Part shown: positions 48,601 through 59,401 of the stretch, in pieces
Layout: every line of letters begins with the position of its first letter
Numbering within the stretch: position 1 is the stretch's first letter
NCBI GenBank assembly: GCA_963971225.1
Contig: OZ020267.1
Location: forward strand, 29,272,298-29,336,297
Reading direction: 5' to 3'
From: Melieria omissa
Taxonomy: Eukaryota; Arthropoda; Insecta; Diptera; Ulidiidae
Length of the DNA stretch: 64,000 bases
Made by a program: the position numbers and the translations under genes
Notes under the pieces: generated by a model
Told to the model about the DNA's origin: nothing
Seen by the model: the letters and a program-made list of their open reading frames with translations, nothing else
Databases searched by the model: none

Positions 48601-49044
48601 TCGCCGTGCGCGCTGGTCGCGGGCATGTTCGGCTGGACCGGCAACATGGAGCGCCTAGCCATGTCGAATGCTCATCAAAAATCTGACGATCCACAGCGCA
48701 CCTACTACCTGAATCAGAAGAAAACTCTTGAGATTAATCCCAGGCATCCGATAATTCGCGAGCTGTTGCGCCGTGTCGAAGCAGACGAGGCCGATAACAG
48801 CGCCAAGGAGATGGCACTGATGATGTTCCGTACTGCCACACTTCGATCCGGTTATATGCTGCAAGAGACGGCTGACTTTGCCGACACCATTGAAAAGATG
48901 ATGCGCCTTACACTGAATGTACCGCTGGACGAAGAAGTCGAAGAAGATGATGATGCCGCCAGCGACGGTCCAGATGACGAGGCAGAAAACACAACCAGTG
49001 CGCCGGATGATGATGACGAAGAGTCGAATCACGATGAACTTTAG
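45631..49044 (+). CDS. Gp93: Endoplasmic reticulum Hsp90 chaperone, Gp93 (GRP94)
   Basis: An ATP-driven chaperone of the ER lumen that folds secreted and membrane clients (in flies, for example, Toll-family receptors). Five exons: 45631-45670, 45788-45886, 46060-46142, 46809-48079, 48150-49044, all with GT-AG borders and continuous frame, giving 795 aa, normal for the family. Residues 1-20 form a signal peptide ([14 protein letters not shown]). The Hsp90 signature [26 protein letters not shown] and [11 protein letters not shown] define the ATPase domain. An acidic, lysine-rich linker ([20 protein letters not shown]) precedes the middle domain from [13 protein letters not shown]. The C terminus is acidic and ends HDEL, an ER-retrieval signal. 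Exon 1 carries only the signal peptide core. A polyadenylation signal AATAAA follows at 49,419. The next gene converges on it from the other strand. Confidence 0.96.
46187..46255. repeat. Hairpin in Gp93 intron 3
   Basis: Arms CGCCTCAGAAAACAATGTCG at the left and its inverse (one extra base) at the right, about 23 bp each, enclose a 22-nt loop. The inner ATGTCGTAT words are shared with the hairpin at 31,775. Probably a very short miniature element. If transcribed with the intron it would form a stem, but nothing indicates processing. Confidence 0.7.
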
Positions 49045-49418
49045 GATAATGAACACTAGGTTAATAATTATATAAAAGGCAGACTGATTTTTTTATTTGT
49101 CTATGAATTCAGTTGGCACACATTTAGATTTTGCCACAGCACTTCAGGTTCTCTCTTGTATTTACTTTGAAATCGTACACTACATAATATTTATTTGGAG
49201 AGACTTGACACACAAATGTGTTTGGGCCACGACGCTCAGACGCGAGTACACTACCTCCGCCAATGGTAATGTACAAGCAAGTGCGCTACTTTGCGCTACT
49301 TCGGCATACTTGATGAGAAGAAAATTATGAAAGAACACTAAATTCAATTTACATATAATTAAAATTAGCAATTCAATTTTCCTGAATGAAATCTACAATA
49401 ATTGTGCAGCAGAATTTT

Positions 49419-49424
49419 AATAAA
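49419..49424 (+). terminator. Gp93: Polyadenylation signal of Gp93
   Basis: AATAAA lies 375 bases after the Gp93 stop codon, in AT-rich sequence, and is the last such signal before the convergent gene. It is the canonical cleavage signal; the cleavage site itself cannot be read. Confidence 0.55.
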
Positions 49425-49537
49425 GAATTTCCATAGAATATACAACTGTGTTTTATAGTGAAATAATTTAGCCAATGAAAAATATGTTTTCCTTTTCGTA
49501 TGAGAAAACGCTCATTAATTCTAAATTTACATTTAAC

Positions 49538-49543
49538 TTTATT
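49538..49543 (-). terminator. Polyadenylation signal of the convergent 758-aa gene
   Basis: TTTATT on the plus strand (AATAAA on the minus strand), 102 bases after the stop codon at 49,645. The two convergent transcripts would thus end within about 120 bases of each other, perhaps overlapping. Confidence 0.5.
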
Positions 49544-49644
49544 GTTTACAAGTTAATGAAAATTAACATTTGATTTTTAAACACAAAATGTAGAACGACT
49601 ACCATTTACGGTCTAATTGGAGCCACCAAGAGCAGCAACAGCGT

Positions 49645-52162
49645 TCACTTGTCTTGGTATTCCAAGTAGAACTTATAATCATGCTGCGCTTTGAGTTGCT
49701 TGATGGCTTGAGAGTGCGTCAGTTGAAATTTCTCCATAAAGATGCCAAGCACCCACTCGGGCATCATGACATTGGCAAACAGTTTTCCGTACTGAAACGA
49801 AATCAATGTTAGCGAAACCAAAGTTTAGTTTGACAAAACGAATATATACCAGCGATATGCCCCCGTGGTCCTGCTCGTAAACTTCGCTCAGCTTGTGCAT
49901 CATATCGAGCTGTTTGTTCGAGTTGATCAGGTCCATTACCGCATAGTGATTGACTCCATTGTGGCCGCCAACATTCGGCTTTTTGTACAGCTTCTGGAAC
50001 GTGTCATCTAGCGTTGGCTTGTACTGGTTGAAGGATGCCAAGATTTCGTTGCTGCTCATATCATCCAACGAGCTGTGAAAAAAAATTATTTTATCTTTTA
50101 ACAAAATACAACACTTTCGCCGTGGCTACGCACAGTATGTCCACTTTTTTGGGCTTTGTCGACTCCATCAGGTCCTGCAGCATTTCTTGTAGTTTTTTAT
50201 TCTTCTCTATTTGCAATTTCTCTTTTTCCATGCGTGCGGCCATTTCCTCTTTCGAGGGTACGTCCATCTCTGACAAAATTCTTGTAAGCGCAAGTTTCGA
50301 ACTGGTGGCCTTCGTGGGTGACTTTCCCTTCTTTGTCTTGGACGCATCGACATCTTTTCTCTTGCTCAGCCACACGCCCATGCTTTGCTTTTCATGTGTG
50401 CAGTCACTGGCAAGTTTGCGCTTCTTCGACGAACTGAGCTTACGATGTACGGGTTTGGGCGCTGGTGTTTGTGTAGCAAAATCATCACCGTCAGTATCCG
50501 AGCCGAACATATCCTTCATACCGCTCGGCTTATGAGCGAGTTTACGTAACTTTGACGACGACGAATGCACCTTCTTGTGTGGTCGCTTACTCCCGCACAG
50601 GAGTTCATCGATTAGCCGCTTGGGCGGAGCAGCCCGTCGCAGTTTCTCCTCTGGCGCCGTTGGGCTTTGCGATTCTTTCGCTGTGCCGTCATCAGCTGGC
50701 AATGATTTGCTGCTACTTCCTTGAGCATGTGGCTTTTTGGTGAGGCTATCAGTACCGCTGGATTGCTCAGCATCCAGTGCATTTGAATTACTGATAAGTT
50801 TTTTGTTCAACTTTAGTTTCGTTCTTTCAGCGTTCGACTTGTGCCGTTGATTATGGTTTTTCTTTGACCTTGAGACATGTTTACTTTTCTGGCGTATGTA
50901 CTTTTCTCCGCTGGGTGGAGTTTCAGCAATGGCTTCGTCCTGCTGTGGTGTTAGAATGGGCTCATTGGATTTATCGAAAGCTTCTGGACTGCTGCCGCAG
51001 TTGTATTTCAATTTCTTTGACGCCTTCGCCACAGCTGTACTCGATATAGCTGCCTTGCCAGGCGGTTTTTGTTGCTTGAACGTTGTGAAATTAGTTTCGG
51101 TTTCCTGTGAGCCATCACTGGCATCTTCCGTGGTGTTCTGCCTTAAAGGCGAAAAGCTTTGCGATACTTCGCTGTACAAAGCATCCAGCTCTACTTTGGG
51201 TTCTTCAGTCTTATGCGTGGCTGTACTCAGGCCTCCTACACCAGCTCTACGTCGACTGCTTCGTTTGGGCCATTCTTTCTGGGCTTCAGCTTTGTCTGGT
51301 AGGTACTTTTCCTCAGACTTGATATCAATTTCCGTCTCGCTGCTGTTGTTGAAAATGTGTTCCAGCTTTGTCGCCGAGCGCAGACTTCTTCTGATGGGCG
51401 ATGGTGTGTACGGTTGTGGTGGCATGGTTGGGCTCAGTTCCAACACCGGAATCGGTGAGTATCGGTCTTCCTGCTCCGTTACACTCTCCAATGAGTTCAT
51501 AAGTTCCGCGGAAGAACTGGATTCGTTTTTCTTTGCCGGCGTGTATGGCACATAGGACGAAATATCCGAATCGGTTTGACTACTAACCTGTTTCGGGAAG
51601 TACTCAGATTCGGTTTCGTTGCAGCCAAACACAGCTTTAATCTATAGAACATCCAGCAAATGTAGCAAATCAACGAAAACGCGCAATTGCGGTCATTACT
51701 CACATTTTCATTTGTACAATCTCTACTCCACTCCTTGCCCTCGTTATGCTCAATAAAACATTCCAATGCTAGTGCGATGTTTCTCCGATCAAGTTCCTTA
51801 TCATTGACGCAGCGCAACAGCACTTCGACTGGAACACACGAGCGCCGCAATCGCACTCGTATTTGTGGGCCGATACTGAATGCCTCTTCAGATTTCAGTA
51901 CCCGCCGTTGGTCTGACACACTATCGAGAATACGTTCGAGCTCTTCATCAAAACGCGCCCAGTGTTTGTTCTGCAGCCAGCGATAGGACAGCGACTGTTT
52001 TTCAGTTGCGGCAACAGGTCGAGGCATCACTCTCAGCTGACAGAGAACCGTCACGCCATTGTACTTGAAAGTGCAGGCAATTTTAAGTAAAGTTCAATTA
52101 AACTATTAGTGGCAGTGAGTTACCTCTCGCACTTCCAATATGCTCGAGCTTTTCGCCTGCAT
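49645..52162 (-). CDS. Unrecognised Ser/Lys-rich nuclear-type protein, 758 aa
   Basis: I do not recognise this protein. Five exons fit with continuous frame and GT-AG borders: 52124-52162, 51704-52063, 50134-51641, 49850-50072, 49645-49791. Translation starts MQAKSSSILEVREYNGVTVL. Two parts look folded. One is an N-terminal region of about 130 residues (QLRVMPRP ... SYRWLQNKHWARFDEELERI ... ALALECFIEHNEGKEWSRDC). The other is a C-terminal region of about 120 residues (SSNEILASFNQYKPTLDDTF ... YGKLFANVMMPEWVLGIFME ... KAQHDYKFYLEYQDK). The roughly 500 residues between are disordered in style: Ser-, Lys-, Pro- and Glu-rich, with many KKRK/SKKRK basic clusters, suggesting a nuclear or chromatin role (inference). 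A charged helix EEMAARMEKEKLQIEKNKKL sits before the C-terminal part. Convergent with Gp93. No signal peptide or membrane segment. Confidence 0.8.
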
Positions 52163-52673
52163 TTTTGCAGCTGGATTCCGAATCCTTACCAGAGATTATC
52201 TCTGTATTTACTCTGTTGGGCGCCGAGTCGCCGTGGCCCAAATTGAGTCAAAATTGAACATAGAACCGGGGTTGCAGTGAGACATATTGTTGTTTGTGGA
52301 AATGGCTGTGTGGTAAGGTTGATAAACAAGGTAGTGGCATCAGCCTGCTCTGTTCTCATCAGAGTTTGGTTCAAAGTGTTTGATTGTTTTGTGTACCTCA
52401 GGCAGAGATTTTCTATAAGATTCTATTTTCATAATTGTTGTACTGCTTTTCTAGTTATTCATATAAATATAAGCGTTAAATATCGCTTAACGTAGGCAAT
52501 TTTTTAAGCAATATTTCTACTACTTCTCAAACTTTTTGGCTTCTTCTTCAATGGACACTTCGTCCACTGCGTTGCCTTTGCAACTATTTGTATGGGCGGT
52601 CGTCCTCGTTACATGCAGCTTCTGCTGTCTTTTATTCACGAGCACTTCATGGGCGCGCAATTTTGATCATCAC

Positions 52674-52938
52674 CATTGTTGCCACTTGAAACATTTTTCA
52701 AGTGGCAACACTTTCGACCAAACTTCCGACCAAATCCGACCCTAACGACCAAATTAAAAATTCGCGATATTTTTAAATAAATTTTTAAATTACAATTTTA
52801 TTTTTTTAAGTAAATTTTGTGTACTAATGAAAAGATATACATATCACAAAACGGACCGAAATTTGTTTAAGCGGACCAGCGGACCAAAGTAAAAAAATCT
52901 GACCAATTGTGGTCCGAAAAGACCAAAAGCGGCAACTC
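52674..52938. mobile_element. Miniature element with GTTGCC ends and TGATCATCAC duplication
   Basis: A 10-bp direct duplication TGATCATCAC flanks it (52,664-52,673 and 52,939-52,948). The ends share GTTGCC/GGCAAC. Inside the left end is a perfect hairpin (GTTGCCACTTGA, short loop, inverse). GACCAAA words recur through the interior. Non-coding. The duplication length is near the 8-10 bp of hAT-like elements, but the family is uncertain. Confidence 0.6.
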
Positions 52939-53372
52939 TGATCATCACAATTTTGGAAGAACCTCCTGTTTGTTCACAATATTATTATAATCTATTAGTC
53001 TATTTGATGATGGCAGTGCGATTGCCAATAGAACTGTTAGTCGATTTTGATCATGAATCGAACGAAAACACTAGCAAAATACATTTGTACAAATACACTA
53101 TCTTGTTAAATATACCTTGAAGTATGGTAGCCCTGACCAACATTAGGGGTGCTCGTTAGCCTTTGTTTACCTATAACCTTGATGAATTACGCTATATGAG
53201 CTGCTTTATGTCGTGAATGTCTCACAATGATCATGAATGCTGGGCTGGCTTGGCAAAACGAAGGAAACAAATAAATATGTCGTTTGACAGCAACAAAAAG
53301 GGGTTATACATATGTTACTACATATGTAGTTCTTCAATAGAAGGATTAGGTAGAAGTCTTTTAGTTGTTTAA

Positions 53373-53887
53373 ACCTTTCGCTACAGGTTTTTACTGGGGA
53401 AAGTTAAAATTTAAAATTTTACGTATTATGCGTCTATGTGATTATATTAGTAATATTCCATAAGATTTTTTTTAATTTTTATACTCGGACCCTGTATTTT
53501 AGAGTGTTTTTCTATGGGAGCAACCGCATCGTTGTGGCTGTAATAATTACTTAAGCATAAAACTTTTTACGCATAACGAAAATTAGAATATTTCTTCATT
53601 TACTTCAGCCAAAATTAAAAAAAGATATCTAAATTGAAAAAAAACTTCAAATTAAAAAGTTTTTTAAAGTTTCCTGCTTCTTCTTCCTTTACTATGTCAA
53701 GATATACCATTAAAAATCGTGTATATTTCTCTTCCTTAAACTTTAATATTCAGTTTATTAATTTCGTATTTTTGCTAAAACTTGAAACTATTCTAAGGAC
53801 CAACAAAAAATGTATTCTTGAAACCACAGACGGTTCAGACGGCCACAAAGTAGCATGTGGCCATATGGCAACAAAATATCGAAAGGG
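53373..53887. mobile_element. TTAA-flanked miniature element, family B (uninterrupted copy)
   Basis: A 515-bp copy that begins ACCTTTCGCTACAGG (first base changed from C) and ends ATATCGAAAGGG, with TTAA at 53,369-53,372 and 53,888-53,891. It shows the full family B layout: TTTTTACTGGGG, ACTCGGACCCTGTATTTTAG, GGCTGTAATAATTA, TATGTCAAGATATACCATTA, ATTCTAAGGACCAACAAAAA. No frame. Confidence 0.85.
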
Positions 53888-54118
53888 TTAATTTAGACAG
53901 GTAGATAAGAGACTCGAATCTGGGTTTTGAAAATTGGAAACTTTAACATTTTTGCAGCATTTCTGTTGTTAATTCTTTCTTTAGAATATAAAAAAACTCT
54001 ACAACAGTACCTAAAATCGTAGTTTGAATGAACAACCACAGGTTTAGGTAGAATTTTTTTGCTTTATTTTTGCAGCTCATAATCAAAGGATCAACGCATC
54101 GTTTGCATTGGCTTCTAT

Positions 54119-54236
54119 TAGTGTCCGACCGAATAATCGGTTTCTGTTCGGCCCAAAAAAGTGGTTTCGGTTTCGGCTAAAAATGCTTGAACGGTTTCGG
54201 TTTCAGCCAAAAAAAAGTGGTTTCGGTCGGACACTG
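54119..54236. mobile_element. Miniature hAT-like element with GTGTCCGACCGAA ends
   Basis: Left end TAGTGTCCGACCGAA and right end TTTCGGTCGGACACTG are inverted over about 14 bp. Flanks GCTTCTAT and GTCTCTAT match at six of eight. The 118-bp interior repeats GGTTTCGGTTTCGGC-like words four times. Confidence 0.6.
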
Positions 54237-54457
54237 GTCTCTATACATTAATTCCTTTAATTTATACTTTTTCGAATGCAATGTTATAGTTTTTGAACGA
54301 TGTGTTCGTTTTCGACTTAACGAAGGTTTCACTTTAATAACTTAAATGAAGAACGCATCATGACAACCTTTGCAGCATTCGTATTTTCGCTATTGTCCCT
54401 TGCTGCAATGGCGCCTATTGCACTGTTGGACAGAGCAGTTTTGGGAAAATCCTTCAA

Positions 54458-54755
54458 TCATCTTAAGTTCTCAACGAAAGCTTTCCCGCTGGGACAGCGT
54501 GCCGCATCGGCCGGAGTGACTTGGTCAAGCAGCGCCAATACGCGGTCGAATTTCAAATTATCGGTAAAACTTGACTTGCAGTTCCAAGTCGGTGTGATAG
54601 CCCGGCTGGCCGTTGTGATCGATCGAAGCAAAAGCACCAGAAAGCAGGTAGAGTAGAATAAGACAGAGTCCTAAAAACACAAATTGAATTGTGAGTGGCC
54701 AGCTTAAACTGCGCACAGGGCTGTAAAAACTGCTAACTATACCTTGGAATTTCAT
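54458..54755 (-). CDS. Possible small secreted peptide gene (two exons)
   Basis: The minus strand shows ATGAAATTCCAAG (exon 1, 54,743-54,755), a 72-base intron with GTATAG and TTTTTAG borders (54,671-54,742), and exon 2 from 54,670. Joined in frame it reads MKFQGLCLILLYLLSGAFA, an excellent signal peptide, then a 22-residue tail to a stop at 54,558. In the neighbouring frame exon 2 stays open to 54,458 and encodes a two-cysteine stretch: WNCKSSFTDNLKFDRVLALL, then DQVTPADAARCPSGKAFVEN. That looks more like a conserved mature peptide. So either the short product is real, or a one-base difference (mutation or assembly error) separates the signal peptide from its true tail. The coordinates cover both possibilities. 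Family unknown. The intron length is typical for flies. Confidence 0.45.
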
Positions 54756-55836
54756 GACGGGCGTTCACGTGTCTATTCCGCAGCAAAAAGTCAGTTAGTC
54801 ATTCAAATCAAGTTGCACTCATATGTGATGATATATCGCCAACTCCCTAATGTTGATGACAAAAAATGTGTCATAATTCAAAATTGATTCTGCGTAATGT
54901 GTGCATCTACATGGGCGACGTTGTTTCCAGCATTTAAGATGCACCAATTTTCCATTGATATACTATGTATCAATCACTAAATAGTGTAGGAAAGTAAACA
55001 CATTTATTTGTAAACATTTTGAAAGCGGATCTTGTCAGATTGGCAACTGGTGGGTGGGTGTGTGCGGCTTCATCAAATCGGGGCTGGTTACAAAAAACAA
55101 GTACCTACAAAACGTGTACAATATCGAGTTGGTCGACTGGTTTTGTTTTTTATTTGCAAAAACCAATGTTTGTTTAGTTGTTTAGTTGCTTAGTCGCAGT
55201 GCAATAACCCACAATTTGCTGTTAATTATAATATTTTGTATACAAATACGAGTCTTTCATTAAGTGAAATTGTTGTATTCATTGGACAACTATTTTTTTG
55301 GCGCTTAGTTGCGTTCGCATTATTCAGAGAGAGTCGAAAGCAGTGTCGTAGCAAGCGGAGGATTTGTTCAGGATGGTAATGAGGTGATTCATACACATAT
55401 CATATAGTGATTCTATTATTGATATAATACAAACGATATCTCACCTCTTACCTTTTTCCTTTTAGTTTCACTTTCTTCAATGAAACTTATCTGCTCTACT
55501 CGCCAGAGGTCAAGTTCAGACGAGCCGTTAATCTGGTTTCGTGAATTAGCGGAGCGCACACCGCGCTTAGAACCCTAAAGAATCTCTTATTTATTTCCAT
55601 GTACACATGTGCTATGCCAACGAACGACTTGAAAGAGATTAGAATCGCACAACGGCGGCGCGTCTTGCAGGCGTTTAAAAATTTGAATGAATTTTCGAAG
55701 ATCAGTTCGAGTCCAGCTACTGAACGCTGCGGTGCAGTGCGGCATCGTTTCGGAGTAAAGTCAACGCGTTGTGCACAGTTTGAATTATTTTGTGTTTGCG
55801 GCTAATTTATTGAATATCGCTGTGGTGGCGTAGATA
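54756..55836. other. Spacer between the divergent small gene and the peptidase gene
   Basis: A region of about 1.1 kb that must hold both promoters. An ATATATC word about 80 bases upstream of the small gene's ATG is a possible TATA-like box on the minus strand. The part at 55,600-55,830 reads like a 5' leader for the peptidase. No exon is certain. Confidence 0.35.
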
Positions 55837-58800
55837 ATGTTGATACAGATGCCAAAGTGCTTGCGGGTTGTTGTGCTGACGCTGGTCTTTATCGGCGCGG
55901 CCAGCACGAAACCGGCACCGGACGCGGGCGTGAGCGCGATTAATGCAACAACGATGCTGGACATCAATGCAGGTGATAATGAAATTGATAGTGAATACCG
56001 CGCGCAATACGCCCAACTGATGCTGACATACATGAACCAGTCGGTGGATCCGTGCGACGACTTCTACGAGTACGCGTGCGGCAACTGGAAGAATGTGCTA
56101 GAGGAGCGACAGTCGCTGCACAAGCGCAGCCACCTGCTGGACATCATATATCGTCTGAACGATGCCGTTGGCGCGCTGCTGTTCGAGCAGTCCGACGACA
56201 TGGAATTCGAATATCCAGACGAGTTGAATAAGACGCGGCAGTTCTATTGGTCGTGCTTGGAGGCCGAATTGCGGCCGGTGAAAAAGTCGTCGGTCTATCT
56301 AGAGGTTATCAAGTCGATTGGTGGATTCCCAGCGGTGGATGAGACATGGCGCGCTGATAACTTCAGCTGGCTGAACATGAGCGCGCACATGACCAACTAC
56401 GTGGCGGCGGGACTGATCAAGGAGGAAGTATTGCCGCAATATCCGTTCCCGCCGTACCTCAAGTTGCCCGAGCTCGGCTTCGATTACATTGTGCACAGCG
56501 ACAATATCGCCTCGAACAGTTCGCAAGAGCTGAACGAGAAGCGCATGCGCGAATATCTCGCCGCATACGGCGTCGACGAGGCGAAGAGCACAGAGATTGT
56601 TGCCGAAATTGTCGATTTTTGGGGCGCAGTGCTCAACATCACCGATCAGTTCGACGAAGATAATGACAAGTGCAAGCTGCTCTCCTCCACTCTCGGCGTA
56701 GAGAAGTTTACGCAGTGGGATAACTACATAGACATAGCGTGGGGCGGCCGCTTCAATCTGAGCGACTACTTTTGGCCGTGCGACTACTTCTACGTGGAGC
56801 TGGACAAGGTGTGCAACGAGCGAAAGGAAGCGGTGGCCAACTATTTGGCACTGAAATTCATCTACGCCATGGACGCGCGGCTTGAGGACGACAAATTCCA
56901 GAAGGACTATTGCACGATGGTCATACACTACACCATGCCATATGTGCTCGACAAACTCTACGTGAAGGTAAATATTGGGTGATGTTTTAACCGTAGATTG
57001 AGCTTCAAAAAAATTAAGGAATCCTATCCTATGTATACAAAGGAGAAAATGATAAACTTTTCAATTTTCTCAAGACTTCTTCCTTAAAAAAGTTTAAAAG
57101 ATGGGTTTAAACAAGCATAATCCCAACACAAACAAAGTCACAAGAATAGTTCAATAAATTATATCCTGAAAAAAGTTATAATAAAACAAAACAGCAAATG
57201 TATCATTTTTGATACAATGCTCGATCTACGGTTAAGAGCCTTTGGATTTGATAAAAAAAACCAGAAAATTTAGAGAAATGTATGAAATCTTTATTTGAGT
57301 CGATAAAACGATCTATATAATTCAATGTTTAAAGATGATTTCATGGAAATGTTGATGTTATATACATATATAAATTTATATGCGTTTTCACAAGTTTTTT
57401 TTAAACATTTTTCATTGTAAGTTCGCCGTTCGCCAAATAAAAAAATAAAAAAGTAAAAAGAGAATTAAATGAAATGAGAAAATGAAATAAAAAACAAAAT
57501 CAAAAATAATAAAATAAATAAAAATTCACCAAAAAAAATTTTATATTTTTTATTGAAACAATAATAAAATAAAAAGAGAATTGAAATGAACTGAAATGAG
57601 AAAATGAAATTAAAAATAATACCAAAATATAATAATTAAAAATAACATAAAAAATACTTAAATCAATAAAAATTCACTAAAAAAATTTATATATTTTTTT
57701 TATGAAACAACAATAAAATAAAAAGAGAATTAAATCAAATGAGAAAATTAAATAAAAAATAACATAAAAAACCATTAAATAAATAAAAATGCATTACAAA
57801 TAAAGCATATATTTTTAATGAAACAAGTTCTACTTAGTACTTAGAAGTTAATAAAATTAAAAAGTTTTTAAATGTTTCTTTTTAACGACAAATGTTTTTT
57901 AACGATGCAAAAAAAAAGAAAGGTTAATTTCGGTTTTTCTGAATATTTTTATAAGAAAAATGCTGTAAGTTTTGAAACTCCCCAATTTGAGTTCTTAATT
58001 TGTTTCGTCCTCCGTGACGTCACGTCTTCATTATAGTCAAAAACGGTCATACATACATACATACATACATATGTACATAGACAGTGCGATATTGCAAGCT
58101 AACATTTCCTTCCATATTTGCAGCATTACTTCAAGGCGGAAGTACGTGAGGAGGTGACACAAATTGTGAATCAGCTGCGCAAGAGTCTGCGTGAGGTGCT
58201 CGAGGCAGCCGATTGGCTGGACGAGAGCACACGCACCGAGGCTTATCTCAAGGAGACCTCGCTTCAGACTTATGTCGGCGGCTTTGAGAATCTAAACATG
58301 ACCGAGCAGCTAATACATGAAATAATGAATTTGACTTTTGTGGAGGACAACTTCGAACAGAACAATGTCAACTTGAAGAAATTCCGCATGTTCATGAAGC
58401 GCTACAATGGACTGCACCATGAGCAGTTGGACGCGAATAGTACGAAACCTCTCGAGTTGCTGATCAACATGCAGATCAATGCCTTCTATTACAATGTGGA
58501 CAATTCGATTTATGTGATGGCGGGCATACTGCATCCGCCCTCCTACCACAAGTCCTGGCCGAATGCGCTGAAATACGGCACCATTGGCTACTTGGTGGGA
58601 CACGAATTTACGCACGGCTTCGACTCGGTGGGCGCCCATTACGACAGCGTGGGCGAAGAGCATTACTGGTGGTCGAACAAATCGGGCAAGGTGTTTGAAG
58701 ACCGGGCGCAGTGCTATGTGGATCACTTTAATAGTTACAAGGTAAATAACTCCTTAAATCTCGTAGATGTATCGCTTGACATGAGTTGAATAGGAGGAAT

Positions 58801-59401
58801 AATAGCTTTCGGGCACTTCCAAGCTGTCATCTACAAAATTTTACCTGGAGAGACTGGTTAAGTCACATCAGAAAGACAAGTCCATGTGGACACATAGGAC
58901 CTTTTTCAGCTCTTTCTGTGTTGCAGATATAAGTTAGGATTAAAACATAAATACATAGTTTTTAAAAGACAGCTTTAGCTGACATTTCGCTCAATTTCGT
59001 TTGCCTCCCCCCAGATTCCCGAAATCAATCGCTATATCGATGGCAATCAGACCAAGGACGAGAACATTGCTGACAGCGGCGGTTTGCGTCAATCGCTGAA
59101 CGCCTATCGACGCTACATGAAGGAATTAAGCTTAACATCCAACCAGCCGCTGGATCCCAAGGATGAGCAAATGCCCGGCATGGACTTGTCGCCGGAGCAA
59201 TTGTACTTTTTGGGCTTTGCGCAACTGTGGTGTGCCTCGTACAAGGAGGAGCACTACTGGGAGGAGCTAACAAACGAACACACAATGGACAAATATCGTG
59301 TCCTGGGCGCTGTCACAAATATCGAGGACTTCGGCAAGGCGTACAACTGTCCGCTGGGCAGTAAAATGAATCCAAAGGCGGACAAGTGTAGAGTTTGGTA
59401 G
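55837..59401 (+). CDS. Secreted M13 zinc metallopeptidase, neprilysin-like
   Basis: Neprilysin-family enzymes cleave small extracellular peptides using one zinc ion. Three exons with GT-AG borders and phase 0: 55837-56967, 58124-58741, 59015-59401, giving 711 aa, a normal family length. The N terminus is a cleavable-type signal peptide (CLRVVVLTLVFIGAASTKPA) rather than a type II anchor, so a secreted form is likely. SVDPCDDFYEYACGNW is the M13 N-terminal signature. NAFY (substrate-binding Asn-Ala) precedes AGILHPP. The zinc site HEFTH is at residues 537-541 and the third ligand is in ENIADSGG (Glu 599, Asp 603). The C terminus CRVW matches the CxxW end that forms a disulphide in the family. 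All catalytic residues are present, so it is predicted active. Which fly Nep/Nepl paralogue it corresponds to cannot be decided by eye. A polyadenylation signal is at 59,467. Confidence 0.93.
57455..57840. repeat. AT-rich tandem repeat in intron 1 of the neprilysin-like gene
   Basis: Three imperfect units begin with AAAAAGAGAATT at 57,455, 57,571 and 57,720, each followed by AAATGAAATGAGAAAATGAA-like sequence and then AATAAAAATTCA and a TATATTTTTT run. Spacing is about 116 and 149 bases. CATA repeats also occur at about 58,049-58,072, just before the exon 2 acceptor. Confidence 0.65.

Larger units (their letters stand above)
52163..54118. other. Spacer with two miniature elements
   Basis: Between the start of the 758-aa gene and the hAT-type element at 54,119. 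It contains the elements at 52,674 and 53,373 and otherwise AT-rich DNA with no supported exon. The 5' UTR and promoter of the 758-aa gene must lie in its first part. Confidence 0.4.

Noticed and set aside
50896..51555. 219-codon plus-strand frame antisense to the 758-aa gene
   Set aside because: It mirrors the Ser/Lys-rich exon 3, whose own frame is continuous through five spliced exons.
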